A stretch of DNA of 20,746 nt, from the NCBI GenBank assembly GCA_964640935.1, contig CAZXIY010000021.1, positions 1-20,746 on the forward strand, given 5' to 3'. The notes beneath the pieces were generated by a model that ran no database searches, was not told where the DNA came from, and saw only the letters and a program-made list of their open reading frames with translations. Positions 13,340 through 19,635 of the stretch are shown piece after piece; positions within the stretch are counted from its first letter, which is position 1; the number at the start of each line of letters is the position of its first letter. Source of the DNA: CAZXIY01 sp964640935 (GTDB lineage Archaea > Thermoplasmatota > Thermoplasmata > Methanomassiliicoccales > Methanomethylophilaceae). A program made the position numbers and the translations under genes.

Positions 13340-14035
13340 ATGGTCGACCTCGATGACGCAATCGTCGCACGCCTTGAGACGCACGGCGAGACATTTGAGA
13401 TTCTGCTGGATCCAATCGTCATGACCTATATCAAACAGGGCAAAGAGGTCGATCTGGTAGACTACATGGCCGTAGAGGATATCTTCAACAACGCCAGGAA
13501 AGGAACGAGGCCTCAGGAAGAGAAATTAAAGGAGGCCTTCGGCACCGAGGACGTTGCGGAGATAGCCGCGAAGATCGTCGCGAAGGGCGAAGTGCAGATA
13601 ACGGCGGAGCAGCGCAAAGAGATGCTCGAGGCGAAGAGGCACAGGATCGTGACCTACATCGCCGCGAACGCAATCAACCCGCAGACAAAGCTCCCGCACC
13701 CGCCTACGAGGATCGAGTTGGCGTTGGAAGAAGCGAAATTCCGCGTAGACCCGTTCAAATCCGTCGACAAGCAGGTCGAGGAGGCCATGCATCTGCTCAG
13801 GCCGATCATACCGATCAGGTTCGAGAAGAGCAAAGTCGCCGTGAGACTCAAAGGCGACGACTACGGAAAATGCTACGACGAGCTCATTCATTTCGGGATC
13901 GTCGAAAGAGAGGAATGGCAGGCAGACGGATCGTGGATCGGGATCATGGAGATACCCGCAGGCATGATCACGGACCTGACCAACAAGCTCAAGAACAGAA
14001 CGAAAGGCCACGCCGACGTCAAACTGATCACCTGA
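13340..14035 (+). CDS. sbds: ribosome maturation protein SBDS/SDO1
   Basis: A 231-residue protein of the Shwachman-Bodian-Diamond family. The order is an N-terminal FYSH domain (about 1-85, with GETFEILLDP near 16-25 and a DIFNNARKG loop), a central helical domain that includes AKRHRIVTYIAANAINPQTKLPHP (about 99-122), and a C-terminal ferredoxin-like domain ending in HADVKLIT. It works with EF-2-like GTPases to release the anti-association factor aIF6 from the large subunit; in archaea the protein also interacts with the exosome and RNase P neighbourhood by genome context. It starts 9 bases after the psmA stop. The length is normal. Confidence 0.96.
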   Translation: MVDLDDAIVARLETHGETFEILLDPIVMTYIKQGKEVDLVDYMAVEDIFNNARKGTRPQEEKLKEAFGTEDVAEIAAKIVAKGEVQITAEQRKEMLEAKRHRIVTYIAANAINPQTKLPHPPTRIELALEEAKFRVDPFKSVDKQVEEAMHLLRPIIPIRFEKSKVAVRLKGDDYGKCYDELIHFGIVEREEWQADGSWIGIMEIPAGMITDLTNKLKNRTKGHADVKLIT

Positions 14036-14067
14036 GCTGTCATATATTACATTCGAGAAGTGATAAA

Positions 14068-14772
14068 ATGGAAAAAAGAAGCGCCAGACCCTCGCGTGAG
14101 ATCGTGGTCCCCGGCGAATTCCTCGAGAAAGGGGAAAAGGGCGGGGACAACACATATTCGAGGGACGGCAAGCTGTACTCCGCTATATTGGGCATCAAGT
14201 CGATGTCACCCAACGGCGTCAACATCATCCCCATAGGCGGATGCTACATGCCGTCGACGGGCGACACCGTGATCGGCGTCATAAACGACATCGGTCCGTC
14301 CAATTGGATGGTGGACATAAGTGCGCCGTACCCGGCACCCCTGCATGTTAACGAGGTGCCGTGGAAAGTTGAATTCGGGGACACATCGAAGTACCTCGGC
14401 ATCGGGAATGTCGTGTTGCTCAAGGTACTGATGGTCGACGAGAGCAAGAAGATACAGGTCACAATGAACGATTCCGGCCTCAGAAGACTCGAGGGCGGAC
14501 AGATCGTCGACATCTCATACACCAAAGTATCAAGGATCATCGGAAAGAGCGGATCCATGATACAGATGCTCAAGAGCATGACCGACTGCCGCATATTCGT
14601 AGGGCAGAACGGAAGGATATGGGTGGACGGCGACGACGAGAACGCCGATGTGGCTGTGCAGGCGATAAAGTTCATCGAAGAGAATGCACAGTCCGGAAAC
14701 CTCACTGAGAAAGTGAAGGCATTTATCGAGGAGAGACTCCCGAACTCCGAGAAAGACTCCGAGGAGGAGTGA
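14068..14772 (+). CDS. rrp4: exosome RNA-binding cap subunit Rrp4
   Basis: A 234-residue protein with a short N-terminal domain (IVVPGEFLEKG, 12-22), an S1 domain (about 63-140) and a C-terminal KH domain whose GxxG loop is GKSG (159-162). It forms the trimeric cap on the Rrp41/Rrp42 hexamer and guides RNA into the pore. The ATG at 14068 is chosen; a much longer open frame upstream overlaps sbds and is not conserved protein. A weak TATA-like ATATATTA (14041-14049) in the short gap could be an internal promoter. The stop overlaps the ribosome-binding region of rrp41, with the ATG two bases after it. Csl4, the alternative cap subunit, is not here. Confidence 0.96.
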   Translation: MEKRSARPSREIVVPGEFLEKGEKGGDNTYSRDGKLYSAILGIKSMSPNGVNIIPIGGCYMPSTGDTVIGVINDIGPSNWMVDISAPYPAPLHVNEVPWKVEFGDTSKYLGIGNVVLLKVLMVDESKKIQVTMNDSGLRRLEGGQIVDISYTKVSRIIGKSGSMIQMLKSMTDCRIFVGQNGRIWVDGDDENADVAVQAIKFIEENAQSGNLTEKVKAFIEERLPNSEKDSEEE

Positions 14773-14774
14773 CT

Positions 14775-15524
14775 ATGAGCGGACACACTGATATGGTTTT
14801 AGTCAATGATGAGGGCATCAGGATCGACGGCAGGACTGCCACCGAGCACAGGCCCTTCAAGATCGAGGCGGGCGTTCTCAACAACGCGGACGGCTCGGCA
14901 TATGTAGAGATTGGAAAGAACAAGGTCCTTGCCGCCGTGTACGGACCCAGAGAATGCCACCCCAGGCACCTTCAGGACCCTTCGAAGGCCATCGTGCAGT
15001 GCAGGTACAACATGGAGGCATACTCGGTGAGCGACCGTAAGAGACCCGGCCCGGACAGAAGATCCATCGAGATCTCCAAGATCACGGCCGAGGCACTCGA
15101 GAACGTCGTCATGACCGAACTCTACCCTCGCGCGTCGATAGATGTGTATATAGAGATACTCCAGGCCAACGCCGGGACGAGATGCGCCGGTCTGACCGCC
15201 GCTTCCGTCGCCCTCGCCGACGCCGGGATACCCATGAGGGACATCGTGCCCGCATGCGCCGCCGGCAAAGCTGACGGCAAAGTGCTGCTCGACCTCAACA
15301 AAGAAGAGGACAACTTCGGAGAGGCCGATGTGCCTATAGCCATCGTTCCTTCCACGGACGACATAGTCCTCCTCCAGATGGACGGCAACATGACCAGGGA
15401 GGAGTTCGACAAGGCCATATCCATGGCCGTCGGAGCCTGCCACGAACTTTACGACATACAGAAGGACGCCCTGAAGAGGCGTTATTCCAACGCAAGACCG
15501 AAGGGGGATGATTCAGATGAGTAA
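14775..15524 (+). CDS. rrp41: exosome catalytic subunit Rrp41
   Basis: A 249-residue RNase PH-like protein that carries the phosphorolytic active site of the archaeal exosome. Visible features are RIDGRTATEHRPFKI (16-30), PGPDRRSIEISKI, the phosphate-binding NAGTRCAG loop (132-139) and DNFGEADVPIAIV with the catalytic Asp185. It degrades RNA 3' to 5' with inorganic phosphate, releasing nucleoside diphosphates, and can add tails in reverse. Three copies alternate with Rrp42. The ATG at 14775 has GAGGAGGAG 5-6 bases upstream; an in-frame GTG two codons upstream is less likely. The 3' end overlaps the rrp42 start by 8 bases, ensuring equal synthesis of the ring partners. Confidence 0.97.
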   Translation: MSGHTDMVLVNDEGIRIDGRTATEHRPFKIEAGVLNNADGSAYVEIGKNKVLAAVYGPRECHPRHLQDPSKAIVQCRYNMEAYSVSDRKRPGPDRRSIEISKITAEALENVVMTELYPRASIDVYIEILQANAGTRCAGLTAASVALADAGIPMRDIVPACAAGKADGKVLLDLNKEEDNFGEADVPIAIVPSTDDIVLLQMDGNMTREEFDKAISMAVGACHELYDIQKDALKRRYSNARPKGDDSDE

Positions 15525-16290
15525 TGCCGCTATATCGGAGATCAAACGCGATCACATCATGAAACTCCTCATCGAAGGCAAGAGAGAGGACGGACGCAAG
15601 CTGGACCAGTTCAGGGACATCTCGTTCACGACCAACTGCATCGAATCCGCAGACGGGTCCGCAAGGGTGAAGCTCGGAAGGACCGAGGTCATCGCGGGCG
15701 TGAAGATCATCCCCGGAACGCCTTTCCCGGACACTCCGAACGAAGGCGTCCTGACGACCGGAGCAGAGCTCCTGCCCATGGCCCACTCGTCATTCGAGAG
15801 CGGCCCTCCGGACGAGAACGCTATCGAGCTCGCACGTGTGGTCGACCGCGGCATCCGCGAGTCGAAGATGGTGGATGTGGAAGGACTCTGCATCACGCCC
15901 GGCGAGAAGGTATGGATGTGCTTCATCGACATCTACGCCCTCGACTACGACGGCAACCTCTTCGACGCATGCAACCTCGCATCGGTCCTCGCCCTCAAGA
16001 CGGCGGTCATACCGAACGAGCAGTACGGATTCGGGGACAACAAGCCTCTGCCCGTAAGATGCACGCCGATATCGGTGACTGCGTCCAAGATAGACAATAC
16101 TTTAATACTTGACCCTAATTTCGACGAGGAACATATCGCCACGGCACGCCTTACGGTGACCACGGACGATAATGGCAACTTCAGGGCTATGCAGAAGGGC
16201 GGAGTCGGGTCCATCACGCTCGATGAACTCAGCCAATGCCTGGATGCGGCGGTCGAGAAAGGCAAAGAGATCAGAAAGATCATTGGGTGA
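15517..16290 (+). CDS. rrp42: exosome non-catalytic ring subunit Rrp42
   Basis: A 257-residue RNase PH-fold protein paralogous to Rrp41. It opens with KRDHIMKLLIEGKREDGRKLDQFRD, with SARVKLGRTEVIAGVKIIPGTPFPDTP near residues 48-72 and VWMCFIDIYALDYDGNLFDACNLAS near 130-155. The catalytic Asp of Rrp41 has no obvious counterpart in this family, so it is structural and RNA-binding. The inner ATG (15517) is favoured over 15508 because GGGGG lies 9 bases before it; both overlap the end of rrp41. Six bases separate its stop from rpl37ae. Length and motifs are normal. Confidence 0.96.
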   Translation: MSNAAISEIKRDHIMKLLIEGKREDGRKLDQFRDISFTTNCIESADGSARVKLGRTEVIAGVKIIPGTPFPDTPNEGVLTTGAELLPMAHSSFESGPPDENAIELARVVDRGIRESKMVDVEGLCITPGEKVWMCFIDIYALDYDGNLFDACNLASVLALKTAVIPNEQYGFGDNKPLPVRCTPISVTASKIDNTLILDPNFDEEHIATARLTVTTDDNGNFRAMQKGGVGSITLDELSQCLDAAVEKGKEIRKIIG

Positions 16291-16295
16291 TAACT

Positions 16296-16544
16296 ATGTC
16301 AAAGAGAACAGAGAAGGCAGGAACAGCCGGAAGATTCGGCGCGAGATACGGTGTCGTCGTCCGCAACAGAATTAAGACGATCGAGGCCGACCAGAAGTCG
16401 AACCACGAATGCCCGGTGTGCCACCACAGCTCGGTCAAAAGAGTGAGCAACGGTATCTGGGCATGCAAGCACTGCGGCACGAAATTCGCTGCCGGCGCAT
16501 ACAGCCCCGAATCGAAGAAAGATGCCGCTCCCGTCGAGGAATGA
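16296..16544 (+). CDS. rpl37ae: large ribosomal subunit protein eL43 (L37Ae)
   Basis: An 82-residue basic protein: MSKRTEKAGTAGRFGARYG start, RNRIKTIE, and a C4 zinc ribbon CPVC...CKHC (about residues 37-57), ending in a short acidic tail. It is a structural protein of the large subunit. The ATG at 16296 is preferred over an upstream frame that overlaps rrp42. rrp42-rpl37ae-rpoP is the conserved archaeal order and supports the start and identity. No defect is seen. Confidence 0.95.
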   Translation: MSKRTEKAGTAGRFGARYGVVVRNRIKTIEADQKSNHECPVCHHSSVKRVSNGIWACKHCGTKFAAGAYSPESKKDAAPVEE

Positions 16545-16554
16545 TCCTCTACCA

Positions 16555-16562
16555 CAGGTGAT
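16555..16562 (+). promoter_or_regulatory. ribosome-binding site for rpoP TTG start
   Basis: CACAGGTGAT gives AGGTGAT, complementary to the 16S rRNA 3' end, just before TTG at 16567. It supports the non-ATG start of rpoP. Confidence 0.6.
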
Positions 16563-16566
16563 TTGA

Positions 16567-16698
16567 TTGTACAGATGCGGAAAATGCAACGAACCGATCA
16601 GGAACGTCAACGCGTTGGGACTGCAGTGCGAGAAATGCGGATCCAAGATCTTCTACAAAGAAAGACCGAACGTGAAGAAGGTCCTGAAATCGGACTGA
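16567..16698 (+). CDS. rpoP: DNA-directed RNA polymerase subunit P (Rpb12-like)
   Basis: A 43-residue protein read from TTG: Met-Tyr-Arg-Cys-Gly-Lys-Cys, then CEKCGSKIFYKERPNVKKV. The pairs Cys4/Cys7 and Cys21/Cys24 form the zinc ribbon of RpoP. Family members in archaea are about 45-50 residues and end in a basic R-P-x-V-x-K-x-x tail, seen here. It joins the RNA polymerase core at the Rpo3/Rpo10/Rpo11 platform and helps open-complex formation. It sits in the conserved slot between rpl37ae and pcc1, with AGGTGAT before the start. No in-frame ATG precedes the zinc ribbon. Confidence 0.93.
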   Translation: MYRCGKCNEPIRNVNALGLQCEKCGSKIFYKERPNVKKVLKSD

Positions 16699-16708
16699 GT
16701 ACGATCAT

Positions 16709-16948
16709 ATGCTGAGTGCGACACTCAGGATAGAGTCGTCCGACGCAGAGACCATAACGGACTCTCTGAGGCCGGAGGCGGGACGCGAACTCCCGCGCAC
16801 CCATATTTCCGTCCGCTGCGACGGAGATGAGGCGACGCTGTCGATAGAGGCCACGGATACGTCCGCCATGAGGGCCGCACTCAACTCATACCTGGAATGC
16901 ATAAGGATCACCGAAGACATAGGCAAGATCACGAGAGTGAGACAATGA
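16709..16948 (+). CDS. pcc1: KEOPS complex subunit Pcc1
   Basis: A 79-residue protein with the short alpha/beta fold of Pcc1: LSATLRIES at the start, RTHISVRCDGDEATLSIEATDTSAMRAALNSYLE in the middle (the AxDxxAxRAxxNS pattern) and RITEDI at the end. Pcc1 dimers bridge two KEOPS assemblies (with Kae1, Bud32, Cgi121), which make the t6A modification of tRNAs reading ANN codons. The C-terminus overlaps the start of pfdB by four bases (ATGA). The other KEOPS genes are not in this window. Confidence 0.9.
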   Translation: MLSATLRIESSDAETITDSLRPEAGRELPRTHISVRCDGDEATLSIEATDTSAMRAALNSYLECIRITEDIGKITRVRQ

Positions 16949-17289
16949 ACAACATCAGCCCGCAATTGCAGAATCAGATCGCACAGTTCCAGCAGCTCCA
17001 GCAGCAGCTTCAGGCCGTGAGCGGCCAGAAGCTTCAGATGGAAGCACAAAAGAAAGAGATGGAGAAGACCGTCGAAGAGCTCGAGAGAGCGACAGGCGAC
17101 GTTTACAAGAACGTCGGCTCCCTTATGATCAAGGTCGACGACAAAGCCTCCGTCAAGGACGAGATCGAGGAAGCGAAAGAGACCCTCGAAGTTCGTATAA
17201 AATCCATGGAACGCCAGGAGAAGAGTCTCCGCGAAAAGTACGACGTTCTGCAGGACACGCTCAACAAAGCGATGTCCCAGCAATCGTAA
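16945..17289 (+). CDS. pfdB: prefoldin subunit beta
   Basis: A 114-residue, almost wholly helical protein. Two coiled-coil helices (about 4-45 and 70-110) are separated by a hairpin region with TGDVYKNVGSLMIKVDD (about 50-66), the beta-prefoldin signature. The Gln-rich first helix (QLQNQIAQFQQLQQQLQAV) is typical. Four beta subunits join two alpha subunits to form the jellyfish-shaped chaperone that hands nascent proteins to the thermosome. It begins inside the pcc1 stop (ATGA overlap) and is the last gene of the superoperon, followed by a strong hairpin terminator. Confidence 0.95.
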   Translation: MNNISPQLQNQIAQFQQLQQQLQAVSGQKLQMEAQKKEMEKTVEELERATGDVYKNVGSLMIKVDDKASVKDEIEEAKETLEVRIKSMERQEKSLREKYDVLQDTLNKAMSQQS

Positions 17290-17300
17290 ACCGCTTATCT

Positions 17301-17354
17301 CGGCCGCAGGGGATCGGGCATACCGCCCTTCCCCGGGCCGGTACGATGATTTTT
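17301..17354 (+). terminator. three-tier hairpin terminator of the exosome superoperon
   Basis: Nested arms CGGCC (17301-17305)/GGCCG (17336-17340), GGGG (17309-17312)/CCCC (17331-17334) and GGGC (17316-17319)/GCCC (17325-17328) surround a five-base loop. TTTTT follows at 17350-17354. It is the most extensive hairpin in the window. Confidence 0.7.
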
Positions 17355-17380
17355 GAAGCCACACCGTGTTTTCGGTGCCC

Positions 17381-17385
17381 TATAC
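17381..17385 (+). promoter_or_regulatory. TATA-like promoter of the ABC exporter
   Basis: CCTATAC about 60 bases before the ATG, predicting a start near 17408 and a leader with GGGGGA at 17433-17438. A small hairpin (CACCG-tgtttt-CGGTG, 17362-17377) lies just upstream and could be an operator. Confidence 0.4.
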
Positions 17386-17443
17386 AGAAAGTATTTCAAT
17401 GTAGGTCCCGGATGGTCTCCTCACAAATCCAAGGGGGACACAA

Positions 17444-18163
17444 ATGGACGCACTTGTTGTGAACGACCTACATAAGAGCTACGGCGACATGGAGGCCGTC
17501 AGAGGCATAAGCTTCACCGTCAAAGAAGGGGAGATCTTCGGATTGATCGGCCCCAACGGAGCGGGGAAGACGACCACGCTGAGGATGATATCCACTCTGC
17601 TGACGATCACGTCTGGGGACATCAAGGTCTACGGAAAGGATGTCAGAACGGAGCCCAACGAGGTCAGGAAACTGATAAGCTACCTTCCGGAGGACGCAGG
17701 GGCCTACAAGGACCTGACCGGCAGGAGATACCTGGAATTCATCGCCAACTTCTTCGCCGACGGCGAGGAGGCCCAGAAGATGATCGACAAAGGCATCGAG
17801 ATAGCCGATCTCGGCGACAGGATAGACACAAAGGTCGATACCTACAGCAAAGGAATGATGAGACGCCTGCTGATTGCGAGAGCAATCATGCCGAATCCAA
17901 AGCTGGCTATATTGGACGAGGTCACATCCGGACTCGATGTTGTCAACGCCTACGAGATAAGGGAGATCATAAGGAACGTCGCCAGGAACGGAACGTCCGT
18001 CATCATCTCCTCGCATAATATGTTCGAAGTGGAACTTCTGTGCAGCAGAGTGGCGATGATCAACCACGGCGACATGGTCCTGGAAGGATCGCCCGACGAA
18101 CTGAAGAAAAAGTACGACGCGAAGAACATCGAAGAGGTCTTCGTCAAGGCGGTGAGCGAATGA
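17444..18163 (+). CDS. ABC transporter ATP-binding protein (NatA/CcmA type)
   Basis: A 239-residue ATPase: Walker A GPNGAGKTT (36-44), a Q-loop-type YLPEDAG segment (80-86) in which the usual Gln is replaced by Pro-Glu, as in NatA-like proteins, signature YSKGM (134-138) in place of LSGGQ, Walker B LAILDEVTSGLD (154-165), and switch His191 (SSHNM). It powers the permease encoded next; the two overlap by four bases (ATGA). The substrate is unknown: the NatA/CcmA group includes exporters of sodium, drugs, lipids and peptides. GGGGGA stands ahead of the ATG. The neighbour after the permease is a secreted protein with its own promoter, so no substrate is implied. Confidence 0.92.
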   Translation: MDALVVNDLHKSYGDMEAVRGISFTVKEGEIFGLIGPNGAGKTTTLRMISTLLTITSGDIKVYGKDVRTEPNEVRKLISYLPEDAGAYKDLTGRRYLEFIANFFADGEEAQKMIDKGIEIADLGDRIDTKVDTYSKGMMRRLLIARAIMPNPKLAILDEVTSGLDVVNAYEIREIIRNVARNGTSVIISSHNMFEVELLCSRVAMINHGDMVLEGSPDELKKKYDAKNIEEVFVKAVSE

Positions 18164-19524
18164 ACCAGCTATGGAATCTTATCAAGAAAGAATTGAGAGA
18201 GCTGCTGACGCCGTCGTCCCTCGCATCTGTGATCGTGATGGTCATAGTCTTCATGGCCCTGGGGTCGATGATCAAAGGCGAGATCGGCAACCAGACCGAG
18301 GTACAGGCGATCGGTTACGCCGATTTCAGCGGCGAATATGATGGGACTGACTATTCCGACATCGGAGTCGACGGTCTGAAACAATACTACTTCACAACAT
18401 ACAACGTCGATCCGGAGAAATACGTCATCAATCTGACCGACATCATAGGGTCGGAGACGGATTCCGATAAGATACTGAAGGCAATGAACGAGAAGGGTCT
18501 GAAATCCTGCCTGATATTGCCGTCGACGTTCGATTCCAAGATACATAATTGGGAGAAGACGACAGTCGGTCTGTATTGGAACCAGACGAGCACCAGCGTC
18601 TTCAGCACCATATCCACTGTGACGGGGGCGACCGCAGTATCTGTCATCAACTCCTCGATATCCACAGTCCTAATAGAAGAGAATTCGACGATGACTGCCG
18701 AACAGATCAATTTCGCGAAGTCGCCGGCATACTATTCTGGATCCACGTTCTTCAACGGCGGACTGCATGAAGGCGTATCGCCCGATCAGATCTACTCCGC
18801 CATGAGCTCGCAGACCATGTTCGTCCCGATAATCATCATGCTCATCATAGTGATGATCGGAAGCATACTCATATCGTCCATGGGTAACGAGAAGGAGAAC
18901 AAGACGCTCGAGACGCTGCTTACGCTCCCTGTAGGAAGGACCACGATAGTCGCCGGCAAGCTCATCGGTTCCGCGATCGCCGGATTGGTGATGGGCGCTC
19001 TGTACATGGTTGGGATGTACTTCTACATCTCCGGGATCACCACATCGACATCGTCCGGCGGCGTATCTATGGAGAGCCTGGGTCTTTCGCTTTCCATAGT
19101 CGATTGGGTGATAGTTGCGGCGTTCATGTTCCTCGCGATCCTGTGCGCCCTCGGAATGTGCATGATACTCGGAGCGTTCGCCAAGAACTACAAGGCCGCT
19201 CAGATGTACATCATGCCTATCAGCGTCCTCGCCATGATCCCGATGTTCGTGACCATGTTCAGCAGCTATTCCGAGCTGCCTGCGGCGATACAGGCGATAA
19301 TGTTCGCCATACCGTTCACGCACCCGATGATGATCATGCAGAACCTGATGTTCGACAACACGGCCATGATAATCGGAGGATTCGTCTATCTGGCTGTCTT
19401 CGCAGCGGCGATGATCTACATAACCGTGAGACTGTACAAGTCCGATATACTCCTCACCGGGATCATCAGGAAGAAGAACAAAACGTCTATCTTCGCGAAG
19501 AGATCGAACAAGAACGATGAATGA
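18160..19524 (+). CDS. ABC-2 type transporter permease (NatB-like)
   Basis: A 454-residue membrane protein. One helix lies at about residues 20-38, followed by a large outside domain (about 45-220) rich in Ser, Thr and Asp, with little hydrophobicity. Then come about five helices: around 224-245, 275-300, 320-345, 355-380 and 395-425, ending in a basic tail. This topology fits the ABC2_membrane_3 (NatB, YhaP) family. The segment GNEKENKTLETLLTLPVGRTTIVAGKLIG, just after the second helix, is the conserved cytoplasmic coupling region that contacts the ATPase. The ATG at 18160 overlaps the ATPase stop; longer upstream starts would run into that gene. The hairpin at 19525-19540 ends the unit. Confidence 0.9.
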   Translation: MNQLWNLIKKELRELLTPSSLASVIVMVIVFMALGSMIKGEIGNQTEVQAIGYADFSGEYDGTDYSDIGVDGLKQYYFTTYNVDPEKYVINLTDIIGSETDSDKILKAMNEKGLKSCLILPSTFDSKIHNWEKTTVGLYWNQTSTSVFSTISTVTGATAVSVINSSISTVLIEENSTMTAEQINFAKSPAYYSGSTFFNGGLHEGVSPDQIYSAMSSQTMFVPIIIMLIIVMIGSILISSMGNEKENKTLETLLTLPVGRTTIVAGKLIGSAIAGLVMGALYMVGMYFYISGITTSTSSGGVSMESLGLSLSIVDWVIVAAFMFLAILCALGMCMILGAFAKNYKAAQMYIMPISVLAMIPMFVTMFSSYSELPAAIQAIMFAIPFTHPMMIMQNLMFDNTAMIIGGFVYLAVFAAAMIYITVRLYKSDILLTGIIRKKNKTSIFAKRSNKNDE

Positions 19525-19554
19525 GGGGGCGAACGCCCCCCTCTGAAACCTTTT
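19525..19554 (+). terminator. hairpin terminator of the ABC operon
   Basis: GGGGGC-gaac-GCCCCC (19525-19540) begins directly after the stop codon, with flanking GAG/CTC able to extend the stem past a bulge. A T-run (19551-19554) follows about ten bases later, so part of the terminator may be non-standard. Confidence 0.55.
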
Positions 19555-19604
19555 CATGTCTTTCTTCATATTATCGGCGATTGCGGTCGCCGACGCCCCG
19601 CTAT

Positions 19605-19612
19605 CTATTTAT
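19605..19612 (+). promoter_or_regulatory. TATA-box promoter of the secreted transglutaminase-like gene
   Basis: CTATTTAT is centred about 27 bases before the ATG at 19636, leaderless spacing; there is no Shine-Dalgarno sequence. Confidence 0.5.
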
Positions 19613-19635
19613 TGCGACAACACGAATCCGTTCAC

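Noticed and set aside
13870..14067. Upstream extension of the rrp4 frame into sbds
   Set aside because: The extra residues are Arg-rich and not Rrp4-like; ATG at 14068 has a ribosome site and gives the family N-terminus.
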